From: Rhodobacter sp. 24-YEA-8
Lineage (GTDB): Bacteria; Pseudomonadota; Alphaproteobacteria; Rhodobacterales; Rhodobacteraceae
Reading direction: 5' to 3'
Length of the DNA stretch: 64,000 nucleotides
Assembly (NCBI RefSeq): GCF_900105075.1
Contig: NZ_FNSK01000001.1
Location: 2,949,001 to 3,013,000 of the forward strand
In this document: positions 46,776-55,994 of the stretch, piece after piece
Layout: each line of letters opens with the position of its first letter
Numbering within the stretch: the stretch's first letter is position 1
Notes under the pieces: model-generated
Databases searched by the model: none
Seen by the model: the letters and a program-made list of their open reading frames with translations, nothing else
What the model was told of the DNA's origin: nothing
Position numbers and translations under genes: made by a program

Positions 46776-48844
46776 GCCGCGACCTGCCCGAATAGCGCAG
46801 GTCGACTGTCCGCGCCGATTTCCTCATAGGAGAGGACAGGAACCCTGAGCCCCCGCGCCTGAATGACAGTGCGCAGGAACCGTCGTCTTGCCGCCGAGGT
46901 GACGATGGCAGGCGAGGCGCCGTTCTCGCCGGCTTGCCCGACCCGCTCAGCTATCCCATTGGCAAGCTTTGCAAAAACATCCGGCGGCAGGGCGACATCG
47001 CGCAATCCGCGATCCCCGTCGGTTTGATGGGCCTGGAAGGTCCGCTCCCATTCGGGGGCAAGCTGGATCAGCGGCACGGTTCCGTCTTCGCGGCGGAATT
47101 CGGCAACGATCTGGAAGCCGAGGCGCTGACGGACATGTTCGCAGACCGCCTCGGGGGAGCCGAAACTGCGCGCCTCGGCGACCGCTTCCAGGATCAGCGG
47201 CAGGTTTCTGACAGAGACCCGCTCCTCGAGCAGCAGGCGCATGACCGCATGAAGCAGATCCATCGGCACTTTTTCCGGGATCATTTCGTCGAGCAGCCGG
47301 CGGTTCGCCTCTGCCCTGTCCCGATCCGAGAGATCGGTGAATTCGTCGAGCAGGCGGCGCAGACCACGCAGCGACAGAAGTCGCGAAAGGCTGGATTTCA
47401 GAACTTCAAGCAAATGGGTGGCCAGGACTTCGGCCGGCGACACCACCGTCAGGCCGGAGAGTACCGCATCCTCCTGATAGTCCGGCCGGATCCAGCGGGC
47501 AGGCGCGCCGTAGACAGGCTCTTTAACATCCTCGCCCTCGGGTGCGCTGGCGCCATCAGACATCAGCACCAGCACGCTATCCGGAACCAGCCGGTCAGTT
47601 ACTTTTGCGACACCCTGAATGCGGATCCGGTAATGTCCCACCGGCAGCATGGCCTCATCCGTGAGACGAATTTCGGGGAGAATAAGCCCATAGGTCGCGG
47701 CGATATGATTGCGCATACTGGCAATCCGCCCATCGAGGCCGGTCGCAGGATCCAGCGCCATATCCACGAGATCTGGCGAGAATTCGATATGAATTTCGTC
47801 AAAATCAAGCACATCTCCGATATGGTGTTTTGCAGTGGTCTGGGTGTTGCTGAGCACTGGTTCGGCCTTTTCGACAGGCTTTCTCCGGACAAGGCGCGCA
47901 AGCCCTGCAAGCCCGGCCGCCGTGCAGACGAACGGAAGGAAGGGCATGCCCGGCAAAACCGCGAGAACCGCCATTAACCCGGCAACGGTTGCAAGGGCCG
48001 CGGGATATTTCCCAAGCTGCTCCACCAGGCTGATATTGACGGCGCCTTTGGTGCCGCCGCGCGAAAGAAGGAGCGCTGCTGCAACCGAGATGATTACCGC
48101 AGGGATCTGACCCACCAGACCATCCCCGACTGTAAGAATCGCGTAGGTCGAGAAAGCGCGGGCGGCATCCATATCGTGCATCCCGATACCGACGCCCAGG
48201 CCCACCACAAAATTCAGCGCGGTAATCAGCAGTCCGGCGATCGCATCGCCTTTCACAAATTTCGAAGCACCGTCCAGAGAGCCGAAGAATGTGGTTTCGG
48301 CAAGTTCGGTTTCACGTCTCTGGCGCGCCTCGTCATGCGTGATCGCGCCGGCGGACATATCCGCATCAATCGCCAGCTGGCGCCCCGGCATCCCGTCGAG
48401 CGCGAACCGCGCGCCGACCTCTGCCATTCGCCCCGCGCCTTTTGTAATGACGATAAAATTCACGATCATGATGACGGTGAACACCACCAGGCCGAGCACG
48501 ATGTTGCCGCCCATGATAAAGCTCGCGAAGCCCTCGATCACATGGCCGGCGGCAGCCGTGCCAGTATGCCCCTGGCCGATGATCAGCCGGGTCGAAGAGA
48601 CATTGAGCGCAAGCCGCAGCAGGAGAGATGCAAGAAGGATCGTTGGGAAAGACGAAAAGTCCAGCGGCCGTTCGACAAACAGCGTGACGGTCAGCATCAG
48701 GATCGCCAGCGAGAAGGACAAGGCCAGGCCGATATCCAGCAATGCAGGAGGTATCGGCAGGATCACCATGCCGATGACAGACATCAGGGCAATGGCCATC
48801 AGGACGGTCGGATGGAACAGGTTGCGCGCTCTCAGAGTCTCCAT
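46772..48844 (-). CDS. flhA: Flagellar export apparatus protein FlhA
   Basis: The product has 690 residues. The N-terminal half has about eight membrane helices and the family loop VITKGAGRMAEVGARFALDGMPGRQ, of which FALDGMPGRQ is the classic FHIPEP-type core. The cytoplasmic C-terminal half docks export substrates and chaperones. The ATG at 48844 is preferred: GAGG lies about 10 bases before it and METLRARN begins the homologous part. The gene follows a transglycosylase gene by 10 bases and overlaps fliR (ATGA). Confidence 0.96.
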   Translation of the reverse strand: METLRARNLFHPTVLMAIALMSVIGMVILPIPPALLDIGLALSFSLAILMLTVTLFVERPLDFSSFPTILLASLLLRLALNVSSTRLIIGQGHTGTAAAGHVIEGFASFIMGGNIVLGLVVFTVIMIVNFIVITKGAGRMAEVGARFALDGMPGRQLAIDADMSAGAITHDEARQRRETELAETTFFGSLDGASKFVKGDAIAGLLITALNFVVGLGVGIGMHDMDAARAFSTYAILTVGDGLVGQIPAVIISVAAALLLSRGGTKGAVNISLVEQLGKYPAALATVAGLMAVLAVLPGMPFLPFVCTAAGLAGLARLVRRKPVEKAEPVLSNTQTTAKHHIGDVLDFDEIHIEFSPDLVDMALDPATGLDGRIASMRNHIAATYGLILPEIRLTDEAMLPVGHYRIRIQGVAKVTDRLVPDSVLVLMSDGASAPEGEDVKEPVYGAPARWIRPDYQEDAVLSGLTVVSPAEVLATHLLEVLKSSLSRLLSLRGLRRLLDEFTDLSDRDRAEANRRLLDEMIPEKVPMDLLHAVMRLLLEERVSVRNLPLILEAVAEARSFGSPEAVCEHVRQRLGFQIVAEFRREDGTVPLIQLAPEWERTFQAHQTDGDRGLRDVALPPDVFAKLANGIAERVGQAGENGASPAIVTSAARRRFLRTVIQARGLRVPVLSYEEIGADSRPALFGQVAA

Positions 48845-48854
48845 TTCGGTCGCC

Positions 48855-49538
48855 TCACGGTGACCCAAAGAGCGGGCGCACAGAGCCCGAAACCGTCACG
48901 AGTGAGCCCAGGCTCAGAACATTTCCCATTTGCAACAAGGGGTAATTGTTCTCGCGCGGTGTATCGGCGGCCATCAGAGCACTGTCTAATGACTGGCCCT
49001 GCACGGATGCATAGATCGGCCTGAAGCGCTTCATATAGCGCTCTGCAAGTTCTGGTGTGAAAGAGTGAAAGCCCGCAACTGCTTTTTCCCAGCTGCCGGT
49101 CTGGTGCATCAGGTCAGACAGAAATCCGGCCGCGTAATCGGCATTATTTTGCGGGTCTATCATCGCATCAGTTGATGCGAAGGATTTACCATGCCAGCGC
49201 CAGTTTAACTGAAAACAGCCAATATCTATATTGGTCACGCCCCGGGCGATGACAGTGTTGAGCCATTGCAGCGCCTGCACCCGGGTGTCGAACCATTTAC
49301 TGTCGCCCGCCTGGTTCAGCGCCCAGGGCCAGGGCTCCGATCCATTCACGCCCTGACGGCCGGTTTCGGTCATTGCGACTGCCAGCAATATGTCACGCGG
49401 AACACCGGAGACCTGAGACGCACGGTTAATCGCGTCCAGACATTGCCGGGCCTGGTCAGCATTCTGACCAGTTGCCGGAATGCCAGATGCGCATAGTATG
49501 AACAGGGGAAGGCCAGTCAAAAAGCTGTATCGTGACAT
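48855..49538 (-). CDS. Lytic transglycosylase of the flagellar operon (SltF-like)
   Basis: The product has 227 residues. A signal peptide ends near residue 24, followed by an SLT-type catalytic domain: the catalytic Glu is residue 58 in LLAVAMTETGRQG, with GCFQLNWRWHG and YAAGFLSDLM as further family blocks. It should cut peptidoglycan in the periplasm to let the flagellar rod pass. A flagellar transglycosylase of this type (SltF) is known in Rhodobacter sphaeroides, and here FlgJ lacks its own hydrolase domain. It lies between the AMIN-like gene (80-base gap) and flhA. Confidence 0.85.
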   Translation of the reverse strand: MSRYSFLTGLPLFILCASGIPATGQNADQARQCLDAINRASQVSGVPRDILLAVAMTETGRQGVNGSEPWPWALNQAGDSKWFDTRVQALQWLNTVIARGVTNIDIGCFQLNWRWHGKSFASTDAMIDPQNNADYAAGFLSDLMHQTGSWEKAVAGFHSFTPELAERYMKRFRPIYASVQGQSLDSALMAADTPRENNYPLLQMGNVLSLGSLVTVSGSVRPLFGSP

Positions 49539-49618
49539 TCTGTCTGATCCACAGGAGCCGGATCATTTCCGGATGAAGGGTGCAATTCGACTATTGCGCA
49601 TTGGTGGTTGCCAAAGGG

Positions 49619-51862
49619 TTACGGAAACTGCTCCGGAACAGCCTGCATCAGATCGACTATGGCTTCGCGTGCAGTCTCGCTTTCGCCTGCCAGTCTTGTG
49701 CCGCGCGCGAGAATCCCCTCGGAGGCTCCGACTGCCGGAGATGAGAGCAATATGGCCGCCGCCGGGCTGAGGCCCGCCGCATCCTGATCGGCAATGTAGC
49801 TCCAGTCGCCGGCCCAGAACTCCGCCCGCAGGGCTCTGCGCTTGTCGCCGCTTGCCAGAAAGATAGCAGCAGCAGCATTTGCGTTTCCCAGTTGTATCGC
49901 GGCCCGCGCCCGCAGAGCATCCGCTTCGGCACCGCCGAGGCCTGCAAGGATCCGAACCGTAAGCCGGGCATCGCGAATCGCAAGTGCGGCCTCAGCAGCC
50001 AGCACCCGGTCGGCCTCCGCCTCCAGGCTGCCGGCAGGCCCAAGCCAGTGCAGCGCTTCCTGAGCGAAGCCGAAACGCAGCAACCGTTGCGCAACCTGTC
50101 TGTTAACTTCTCTTTTTCCGCGAGGAGGAACAGAAACCTTCAGCGCCTCTGTCAACAATATCTCATCCGGCGCCGCGACCGAGGCGAGGTCCCACAGGTC
50201 TCCGTCGGTATCGGGGGCTTCCGGCAGGAGATCGAACGCAGCCCGAAAATTGCCTGTCATGGCAAGAGTAAGAACTTCGGCCCGCCGGATGCGTGAATAA
50301 CTGTCTGTCCCTCGCAGCTCTGCTGTCAATGCAGCGAGCTGCGCCGCCAGATCCGGCGGAAGCAGGCGATCCCCCCGGAAAGCGGATTCCGCACGCAAAA
50401 TTGCCGCCTCCGCAGCCGAAACTCCCGGATCGGAGAGCACTTCTTCCGCAATATCCGCGGCCGCGTCGGCATTGCCGGTTGCGAGTTCGATTCCGGCATC
50501 CATTAACCGGACCTGCTGACCAGTCGGCCCGGGCATGCGCAGAACAGCATCCCGCAATCGGCGTGCCGTGGTTTCGTCGCCTCCCGCCATGAAATAGCTG
50601 ACCAGAGCAGGTGCGAGGTGGCGGCGCAGATCCTGAGAAAGTGCCGAGAAACTGCGGGTAACTGCGGCCGTATTCGGCGCAGTTGCACTTCGCTCGGATC
50701 CTTCTGTGGCAAGCGCAAGAATTGCCCACAGGGCCGCATAGGAATCGCAGCTTTCCATTCCCGAAAAGGCCCTGCGAGGCCCGGGTTCCAGATCCACGAG
50801 GTAGCTGAGATCGTAAAGTGCGGCCTGTTGAGCCGCCTCTTCCACCGGCAGCAGTGTGAGAATTTGTCTCGCCTCCGCACCGAAGCCGAGGGCAATATTA
50901 ACCCGGGCCGCCTCGAGCACGTTTTCGACCACTGGCCGGTCGAACTCTGTCAGGAGGTTCGTCCGCAGATTGCTCAACGCGGCAAGCGGCGCCTGGTCCG
51001 GAAGCCATGCCGCAATATCGGTCATGCGTTCGGGAAGACAGGGTTTGCCGTCAGCCGTCAGATTTGGCCCCGGGGACCTGTCGGTTCCGGCGCGAATTCC
51101 CGGCATCTCGCCATTCGCAATCCGCACGCCGGGTGATTCGGCCAGGGGGGATTTCGCCGGTGCCGGCAATTCCGTGAGAGCGCCTGGCACGACGACCCCT
51201 TCGACTATGCCAAGACTGATCTGCCGCAAGAGCGCATCGCGCAATGGAGTCAGCAGAAAACGCATGTCATCGCTGGCTTCTTCATCGCTGATTGAAGGCT
51301 CTGATGGCAGACCGAAACCCGCAATTTCAAGCCAGTTGTAGAAGGGCTTCTGCGCCACGCCTGACGCCGGAGACGCTTTCGGCGGTTTGATAACCGGCGC
51401 GGCATTAATCGGGGCTGCCGGGTCTTGCGACGGCTGATTTCCTCCGGCGGGGTCAACTGCCTCAAAGGGGTGCTCGAATTCAGATCCGGGGGGCGCGGGT
51501 CCGTTTCTGACATCTATCGCAATGACGCCCGGCCTGACCTCGAAAGCGATTGCGTGGCAGGTGCAGCCGATATCGATCCGAAGCGCCCCGGAGGCCTTGT
51601 CCTGCGAAAGAGACCGGATGCGGGATTTCGGGATTTTATCGAAGGCTTTGCTCAGATCATAACCGTCAGGCTGATCTTCAGCCCTGAAGGCGTAGTCCCC
51701 CTCCTCCTTGCCAAGTTTCCAATGGCCGAGCGACGGGGCTTCGATCACAATCCGCGTAAATTCATCATGTTCGCCACCACGAATCCTGGCAATTTCAGCC
51801 TGAGAAGCAGATGGCAGCAGGATAGCGAGGACCACAGCCGCACTCCGGAACGCGTGCATCAT
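49619..51862 (-). CDS. Exported AMIN-like, helical-repeat protein of the motility operon
   Basis: The product has 747 residues. A signal peptide (about 1-22) is followed by a beta-rich domain (about 23-115) whose pattern resembles AMIN domains that bind peptidoglycan, seen in FTRIVIEAPSLGHWKLG and VRPGVIAIDVRNG. A Pro/Ala linker (about 120-170) leads to a long helical-repeat region (about 290-740) with TPR-like spacing. The protein should be periplasmic. Its start overlaps the motA stop (ATGA), so it is translated with the stator protein. By position it recalls the periplasmic MotC of rhizobia, but I cannot claim homology. A role in anchoring or gating the motor at the cell wall is inference. 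No motB lies nearby. Confidence 0.75.
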   Translation of the reverse strand: MMHAFRSAAVVLAILLPSASQAEIARIRGGEHDEFTRIVIEAPSLGHWKLGKEEGDYAFRAEDQPDGYDLSKAFDKIPKSRIRSLSQDKASGALRIDIGCTCHAIAFEVRPGVIAIDVRNGPAPPGSEFEHPFEAVDPAGGNQPSQDPAAPINAAPVIKPPKASPASGVAQKPFYNWLEIAGFGLPSEPSISDEEASDDMRFLLTPLRDALLRQISLGIVEGVVVPGALTELPAPAKSPLAESPGVRIANGEMPGIRAGTDRSPGPNLTADGKPCLPERMTDIAAWLPDQAPLAALSNLRTNLLTEFDRPVVENVLEAARVNIALGFGAEARQILTLLPVEEAAQQAALYDLSYLVDLEPGPRRAFSGMESCDSYAALWAILALATEGSERSATAPNTAAVTRSFSALSQDLRRHLAPALVSYFMAGGDETTARRLRDAVLRMPGPTGQQVRLMDAGIELATGNADAAADIAEEVLSDPGVSAAEAAILRAESAFRGDRLLPPDLAAQLAALTAELRGTDSYSRIRRAEVLTLAMTGNFRAAFDLLPEAPDTDGDLWDLASVAAPDEILLTEALKVSVPPRGKREVNRQVAQRLLRFGFAQEALHWLGPAGSLEAEADRVLAAEAALAIRDARLTVRILAGLGGAEADALRARAAIQLGNANAAAAIFLASGDKRRALRAEFWAGDWSYIADQDAAGLSPAAAILLSSPAVGASEGILARGTRLAGESETAREAIVDLMQAVPEQFP

Positions 51863-52728
51863 GCTGCCTCTTGCTTAAGAGCACGCAGCGCTTCTTCAAG
51901 ATCGCCAAATTCCGGACGCATGTGATGCGGCGTGTTCTGGCGTCCGACCTCGATACAGATATTCGCCGGATGGCGATGCAGGTTCGCGATCAGAACCTCA
52001 CGTATCAGATTGTAGAAGTGGCCATCTTCCTCGATCACCGACCGGACACGCGCGGCGAAGGGCCCCATGAGCCCATAGGCAAGGAACACGCCGAGAAAGG
52101 TGCCCACCAATGCGCCACCGATCATTTTGCCAAGTATTTCGGGCGGCTGATCAATCGAGGACATCGTCTTGATAACCCCAAGAACCGCAGCAACAATCCC
52201 AAGCGCAGGCAGGCCATCAGCCATGTTCTGCATCGCATGACTGGAATGCAGTGCATGGGTCATCTGCACGTCCATGCGTTTGTCGAGAACTTCCTCCACC
52301 TGATGGGGGTCATCGTAGTTCATCGAGGCCGCACGCAACGTGTCACAGATAAGATCAACGGCGTCGTGATCCGCCTGAATGCGGGGATATTTGCCAAAGA
52401 TCGTCGAAGCACCGGGATTCTCTACATGTTCCTCCAGGGCGACGGGGTTCGCCCTGGCCAGCCGCACCAGCTCGAACAACAGGCAGAGCAGATCGCGGTA
52501 ATCTTCCGGCTTCCAGCTGGGGCCTTTGAAGACCTTGCCAATGTCCCGCATGGCCTGTTTCACGCCGGACATTCCATTCGATATCAGGAAGGCCCCGACG
52601 GCCGCACCACCAATCATCGCCAGCTCGAACGGCAGGGCTTTCAGAATGATCCCGAGTTTACCGCCAGCCGCAGCATAGCCGCCGAAGACCATGATAAAGA
52701 TCACTGCAATGCCGATCAGACCGATCAT
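51859..52728 (-). CDS. motA: Flagellar motor stator protein MotA
   Basis: The product has 289 residues with four membrane helices (about 5-20, 32-50, 170-190, 200-225). Stator signatures are GLPALGIVAAVLGVIKTM and GGALVGTFLGVFLAYGLMGP. Conserved charged residues of the cytoplasmic loop (about 60-165) touch FliG. MotA forms the proton channel with MotB, yet the next gene is the AMIN-like protein rather than motB, which must be elsewhere. A hairpin lies between motE and motA. Confidence 0.96.
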   Translation of the reverse strand: MIGLIGIAVIFIMVFGGYAAAGGKLGIILKALPFELAMIGGAAVGAFLISNGMSGVKQAMRDIGKVFKGPSWKPEDYRDLLCLLFELVRLARANPVALEEHVENPGASTIFGKYPRIQADHDAVDLICDTLRAASMNYDDPHQVEEVLDKRMDVQMTHALHSSHAMQNMADGLPALGIVAAVLGVIKTMSSIDQPPEILGKMIGGALVGTFLGVFLAYGLMGPFAARVRSVIEEDGHFYNLIREVLIANLHRHPANICIEVGRQNTPHHMRPEFGDLEEALRALKQEAA

Positions 52729-52757
52729 GGGAAATATTCCTGCCTTGGTTCACGCCA

Positions 52758-52790
52758 GCCTGGAGGGAAGGCGTTAAAAAAACGCCAGGC
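52758..52790 (-). repeat. Hairpin between motE and motA
   Basis: GGCGTT and AACGCC (52770-52786) can pair around five A/T bases, and an outer pair GCCTGG/CCAGGC can form an alternative or larger stem (52758-52790). It lies in the only sizeable gap of the operon, 30-60 bases before motA. On the minus strand the loop is a U run. It may set the ratio of motA to upstream products. Confidence 0.5.
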
Positions 52791-52819
52791 TTGCCGCCCG
52801 TCAGCCAGACAACCCACAG

Positions 52820-53383
52820 CTATTCGCGCGGCGCAGCCGCATTCCTGCCCGCGAGAATGGCACTGACCGCATAGGCTTTGTCCGGCGCCATGCCGGTCAG
52901 GATCGCCGCTGCGGCATCGGGGCGCATCCGCCCCAGAAACCCGGCGGCAAATTGCGACTCCATCGCCGTGAAAAGAAGGGCTGCATCTTTTGGCTTCATC
53001 GATTCGTAGACGGTGGTCAGCCGCGCAAGATCCGCCTCTGCCGCACCATCCGCGAGCGCGAGGGTCGCACGCAGTTCCGTCTCGGCCTGGCGAAGAGCTT
53101 CCATTCTGCCGTCGAGGACCTCACTCGCGAGATCCAGAGCCGCTGCGCGATCCGCCAGCGCAGCTTCCTGAGCGGTCACCCTGGCCTCCCGCGCCGAGAA
53201 GGCGGCGGCAAGCTCCTGTGGCAGCGGGCCGCAGTCTTCGGCAACCATGGCTTCCGGCACCGGATCGGCGCCCGCCGCCCAGGCAAGCGAAGATCCAAGG
53301 CCATCGCCAAACCTTACCGCCCCGGATGCCGCGAACAGAAAGGCGATCAGAACCAACGTACCGCGCCCGGTGCGCCGGTTCAT
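52820..53383 (-). CDS. MotE-like flagellar protein
   Basis: The product has 187 residues. An N-terminal hydrophobic segment (about 9-37) serves as signal or anchor, a coiled-coil (about 60-125) follows, and the C-terminal part (about 128-185: YESMKPKDAALLFTAMES and MRPDAAAAILTGMAPDKAY) matches the MgtE-N/MotE type. MotE is known in rhizobia as a chaperone for the periplasmic MotC and is common in alphaproteobacterial flagellar operons. The start overlaps the DUF6468-like gene (ATGA). Its closeness to motA and to the AMIN-like periplasmic protein fits a MotC/MotE-style partnership. Confidence 0.75.
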   Translation of the reverse strand: MNRRTGRGTLVLIAFLFAASGAVRFGDGLGSSLAWAAGADPVPEAMVAEDCGPLPQELAAAFSAREARVTAQEAALADRAAALDLASEVLDGRMEALRQAETELRATLALADGAAEADLARLTTVYESMKPKDAALLFTAMESQFAAGFLGRMRPDAAAAILTGMAPDKAYAVSAILAGRNAAAPRE

Positions 53384-53787
53384 TCGGCAGCTTCCATCAC
53401 GCTGCCGCGTCGACGCACCAGCCGCACACGACGCAGATCCTCTCTATCCTCTGGTGTCCTGGCCATGGCATATGGCTGCAACGCTAGGCTGCCAGGCGAA
53501 GCCGCCGGGATATCATGCATCGCGGCCACCATAAGCTCGAGCCTGGTCGAGAGATCCTCCGCGCGGCTGGTCAGGACTGCAAGACGCTGGCCGGACTGAC
53601 CAGCCACCTGCTGCGCCTTTTCCAGCGCGCGCGTCATTTCATCAACCTGGCCCGAGAGCACGGCAATCGCCCCCCCCATCCCGGTTTCCAGCGCAGTAAA
53701 GCGCCGCAGGCGGCCCGCCAGAACATAGCAGTAAACTGCTGCGCCCAGGGTCGCGGCCAGCAGCAGAATATCGGCGATCAAGGTCAT
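53380..53787 (-). CDS. Small membrane protein of the flagellar operon (DUF6468-like)
   Basis: The product has 135 residues. One N-terminal membrane helix (about 4-24) is followed by a coiled-coil segment (about 38-90) and a basic C-terminus. I recognise it as a small conserved protein found between fliL and motE in alphaproteobacteria, of the DUF6468 type, with no known role. It lies 9 bases after fliL and overlaps motE (ATGA). Confidence 0.65.
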   Translation of the reverse strand: MTLIADILLLAATLGAAVYCYVLAGRLRRFTALETGMGGAIAVLSGQVDEMTRALEKAQQVAGQSGQRLAVLTSRAEDLSTRLELMVAAMHDIPAASPGSLALQPYAMARTPEDREDLRRVRLVRRRGSVMEAAE

Positions 53788-53796
53788 TTAAGCCCC

Positions 53797-54288
53797 TCAG
53801 TTCATGACAAATTCGGTGATCAGAAGATCGCGCACCCTGCCTTCGCCGGTGACAATCTGGATACGGCGCAGCATTTGCGCCCGAAGCCGCGTCATCGCGC
53901 CAGGATCATCAAAACCAGCAGGATCGACGGCGCGCAGATAGCTGTTCAGGACATCAAGCACGCGCGGCATCAGCAATGTGACCTCGGCCGCATGGGGCTT
54001 TGCCACCTCGATCTGGGCCGCGAATCGCAAATGCCGCCCGGGCGCCCCGGGGGGCAGCGAAATCAGGATCTGATCCACCGGAACATAGGCGATATCCGAG
54101 AGCCCCTGCACCTGCGACCCGGCCAGAGCATCGTGCCCCGCGCCCAGCAACAGGCCCGATTTCATGACATAGAAACCCGCGCCACCCGCGCCGGCCGCCA
54201 ATAAAAGGCCAATCAGCAGCGGCAGCTTCGTGCGCTTTTTTTCGCCCCCCTCCGCGGCAGCCTCTTCAGGAATTGCAGTATCCGACAC
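53797..54288 (-). CDS. fliL: Flagellar basal-body protein FliL
   Basis: The product has 163 residues. A charged N-terminus is followed by one membrane helix (about 22-42) and a periplasmic domain ending in the conserved LLITEFVMN, the FliL signature end. FliL rings the stator and stabilises motor torque. The start is GTG at 54288 with a perfect GGAGG site five bases before. It is the first gene of the long minus-strand operon that ends with the FliJ-like gene and diverges from fliF. Confidence 0.9.
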   Translation of the reverse strand: MSDTAIPEEAAAEGGEKKRTKLPLLIGLLLAAGAGGAGFYVMKSGLLLGAGHDALAGSQVQGLSDIAYVPVDQILISLPPGAPGRHLRFAAQIEVAKPHAAEVTLLMPRVLDVLNSYLRAVDPAGFDDPGAMTRLRAQMLRRIQIVTGEGRVRDLLITEFVMN

Positions 54289-54333
54289 GCGAGCCTCCGT
54301 TTCGTCTTGAGAACGAAGATAGATCGAAGGACA

Positions 54334-54348
54334 CTAACCGATTGTTAA
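54334..54348. promoter_or_regulatory. CtrA-type box between fliL and fliF
   Basis: CTAA (54334-54337), seven bases, then TTAA (54345-54348): one mismatch from the CtrA consensus TTAA-N7-TTAA. It lies in the 113-base gap between divergent operons. CtrA is known to activate the alphaproteobacterial (fla2-type) flagellar genes. Binding itself is not shown. Confidence 0.6.
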
Positions 54349-54401
54349 TCCAGACCCTTCATTTCTGGTCCCGTCAGGAAAGAATTCCGGCGGAGAGAAA
54401 A

Positions 54402-55994
54402 GTGCAGAACGTGATCTCGATCTGGAACGGGCTGGAATTGCGGCGCAAGCTCATCCTTGCGGGCGCGACAATCGCAGTATTTCTTGCGGTTCTGGCCCTT
54501 TCACGCCTCTCGGGCGGCGGGCCATCGGTTCTGCTTTACGCCGGGCTGGATGGGCGGGCGGCGGGCGAAGTGGTCACAGCGCTGGACCAGCGCGGCGTCC
54601 CTTACGAGGTGCGGGGCGATTCGATCTGGGTCGATTCCGCCAGTCGCGACTCGCTGCGGATGTCGCTGGCCGGAGAGGGGCTGCCCACGGCCGGCGGCGC
54701 CGGATATGAATTGCTGGATACGCTTTCGGGCTTCGGCACCACCGCGCAGATGTTCGATGCCGCCTATTGGCGGGCAAAAGAAGGCGAACTCGCCCGAACA
54801 ATCCTGGCGGTTCCGGATGTGCGGGCAGCGCGGGTCCATATATCTCAGGGTCCGTCAGACCCATTCCGGCGCGCGGCAACGCCAACGGCAAGCGTCACGG
54901 TGACAACCGCCTCGGGGCGCATATCGGATGATCAGGCGCGGTCCCTGAAACATCTGGTCGCTTCGGCGGTCAGCGGGATGACGCCGGCTGATGTCCAGGT
55001 GATCGACACCACCGGCGGGCTGGTGTCGCCCGCCGAAGACGGGACCAGCGGTTCCGCCAGTGATCGCGCGAAAGAGATCCGCCAAAGCGTCGAGAGGCTG
55101 CTTGCCGCCCGGGTCGGCCCCGGGAAAGCCGTCGTCGAGGTCTCGCTGGACCTGCAGACCGAGCGTGAACAGATCACGGAAAGGCGGTTCGATCCGGAGG
55201 GTCGGGTCGCCATTTCAACCGATACCGAAGAAAAAAGCAGTCAGAACAGCGCACCTGGCGGAGATGTCACCGTCGCGTCCAACCTGCCCGAAGGGGATAC
55301 GGGCCCTGGTGCCGCTGGCCAGTCGCAGACGAATGAGACCCGTGAAAGGGTGAATTACGAGATCTCCGAGACGCAGCGTGAAGTGTTGCGCGGCCCGGGT
55401 GGCATTCGCCGGATGACGGTGGCTGTACTGATCGACGGCCAGATCGTGACCGCAGCCGACGGGACCCAAAGCTGGGTCCCCCGCAGTGAAAGCGAACTCT
55501 CTGCGCTCCATGATCTGGTGACTGCGGCTGCGGGAATCGACACGGCACGCGGCGACAGCCTGACGCTTAAATCTCTTGAATTTCAGCCTCTTGTGACCGA
55601 GGGCGCCGAGGCTTCCTCTGGTTTCCTCGCGCGTTTTGGCCCGCTGGATACAATGTCCCTGATCCAGGTTGCCGCGCTTACCATCGTGGCCCTGATCCTC
55701 ATGCTTTTCGTGCTGCGTCCGATCCTCGCCTCCGGCCGCGCAGCGGCGTTGCCGGCCCCGCCTTTGCCGCTGCAATTGCCCGGGATGGATCTCGCCGGCG
55801 CCGCTGACGCACCACTGAACGGGGAAATAGACAATGGATTCAGCCTGCCAGACCTTCCGATGGTGGATTTCAGCGGCTCTGACGTCTTGCAGGAAGACCC
55901 GGTGGAGCGGCTGCAGCGGCTGATCCGCGAACGTCAGGCGGAATCGATCGAGATCCTGCGCGGCTGGCTTGGTCCGGATGAGGAGCGAACCTGA
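54402..55994 (+). CDS. fliF: Flagellar MS-ring protein FliF
   Basis: The product has 530 residues. The N-terminal membrane helix (about 18-38), the YscJ-like periplasmic domain (SVLLYAGLDGRAAGEVV; GTTAQMFDAAYWRAKEGELART) and the second helix (about 433-453) are clear. The C-terminal acidic tail, ending RERQAESIEILRGWLGPDE, binds FliG. The GTG at 54402 with GGAGAG before it fits the usual FliF N-terminus (QNVISIWNGLE). The longer frame from 54273 crosses the divergent promoter and is rejected. fliH overlaps its stop by one base. Confidence 0.95.
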   Translation: MQNVISIWNGLELRRKLILAGATIAVFLAVLALSRLSGGGPSVLLYAGLDGRAAGEVVTALDQRGVPYEVRGDSIWVDSASRDSLRMSLAGEGLPTAGGAGYELLDTLSGFGTTAQMFDAAYWRAKEGELARTILAVPDVRAARVHISQGPSDPFRRAATPTASVTVTTASGRISDDQARSLKHLVASAVSGMTPADVQVIDTTGGLVSPAEDGTSGSASDRAKEIRQSVERLLAARVGPGKAVVEVSLDLQTEREQITERRFDPEGRVAISTDTEEKSSQNSAPGGDVTVASNLPEGDTGPGAAGQSQTNETRERVNYEISETQREVLRGPGGIRRMTVAVLIDGQIVTAADGTQSWVPRSESELSALHDLVTAAAGIDTARGDSLTLKSLEFQPLVTEGAEASSGFLARFGPLDTMSLIQVAALTIVALILMLFVLRPILASGRAAALPAPPLPLQLPGMDLAGAADAPLNGEIDNGFSLPDLPMVDFSGSDVLQEDPVERLQRLIRERQAESIEILRGWLGPDEERT

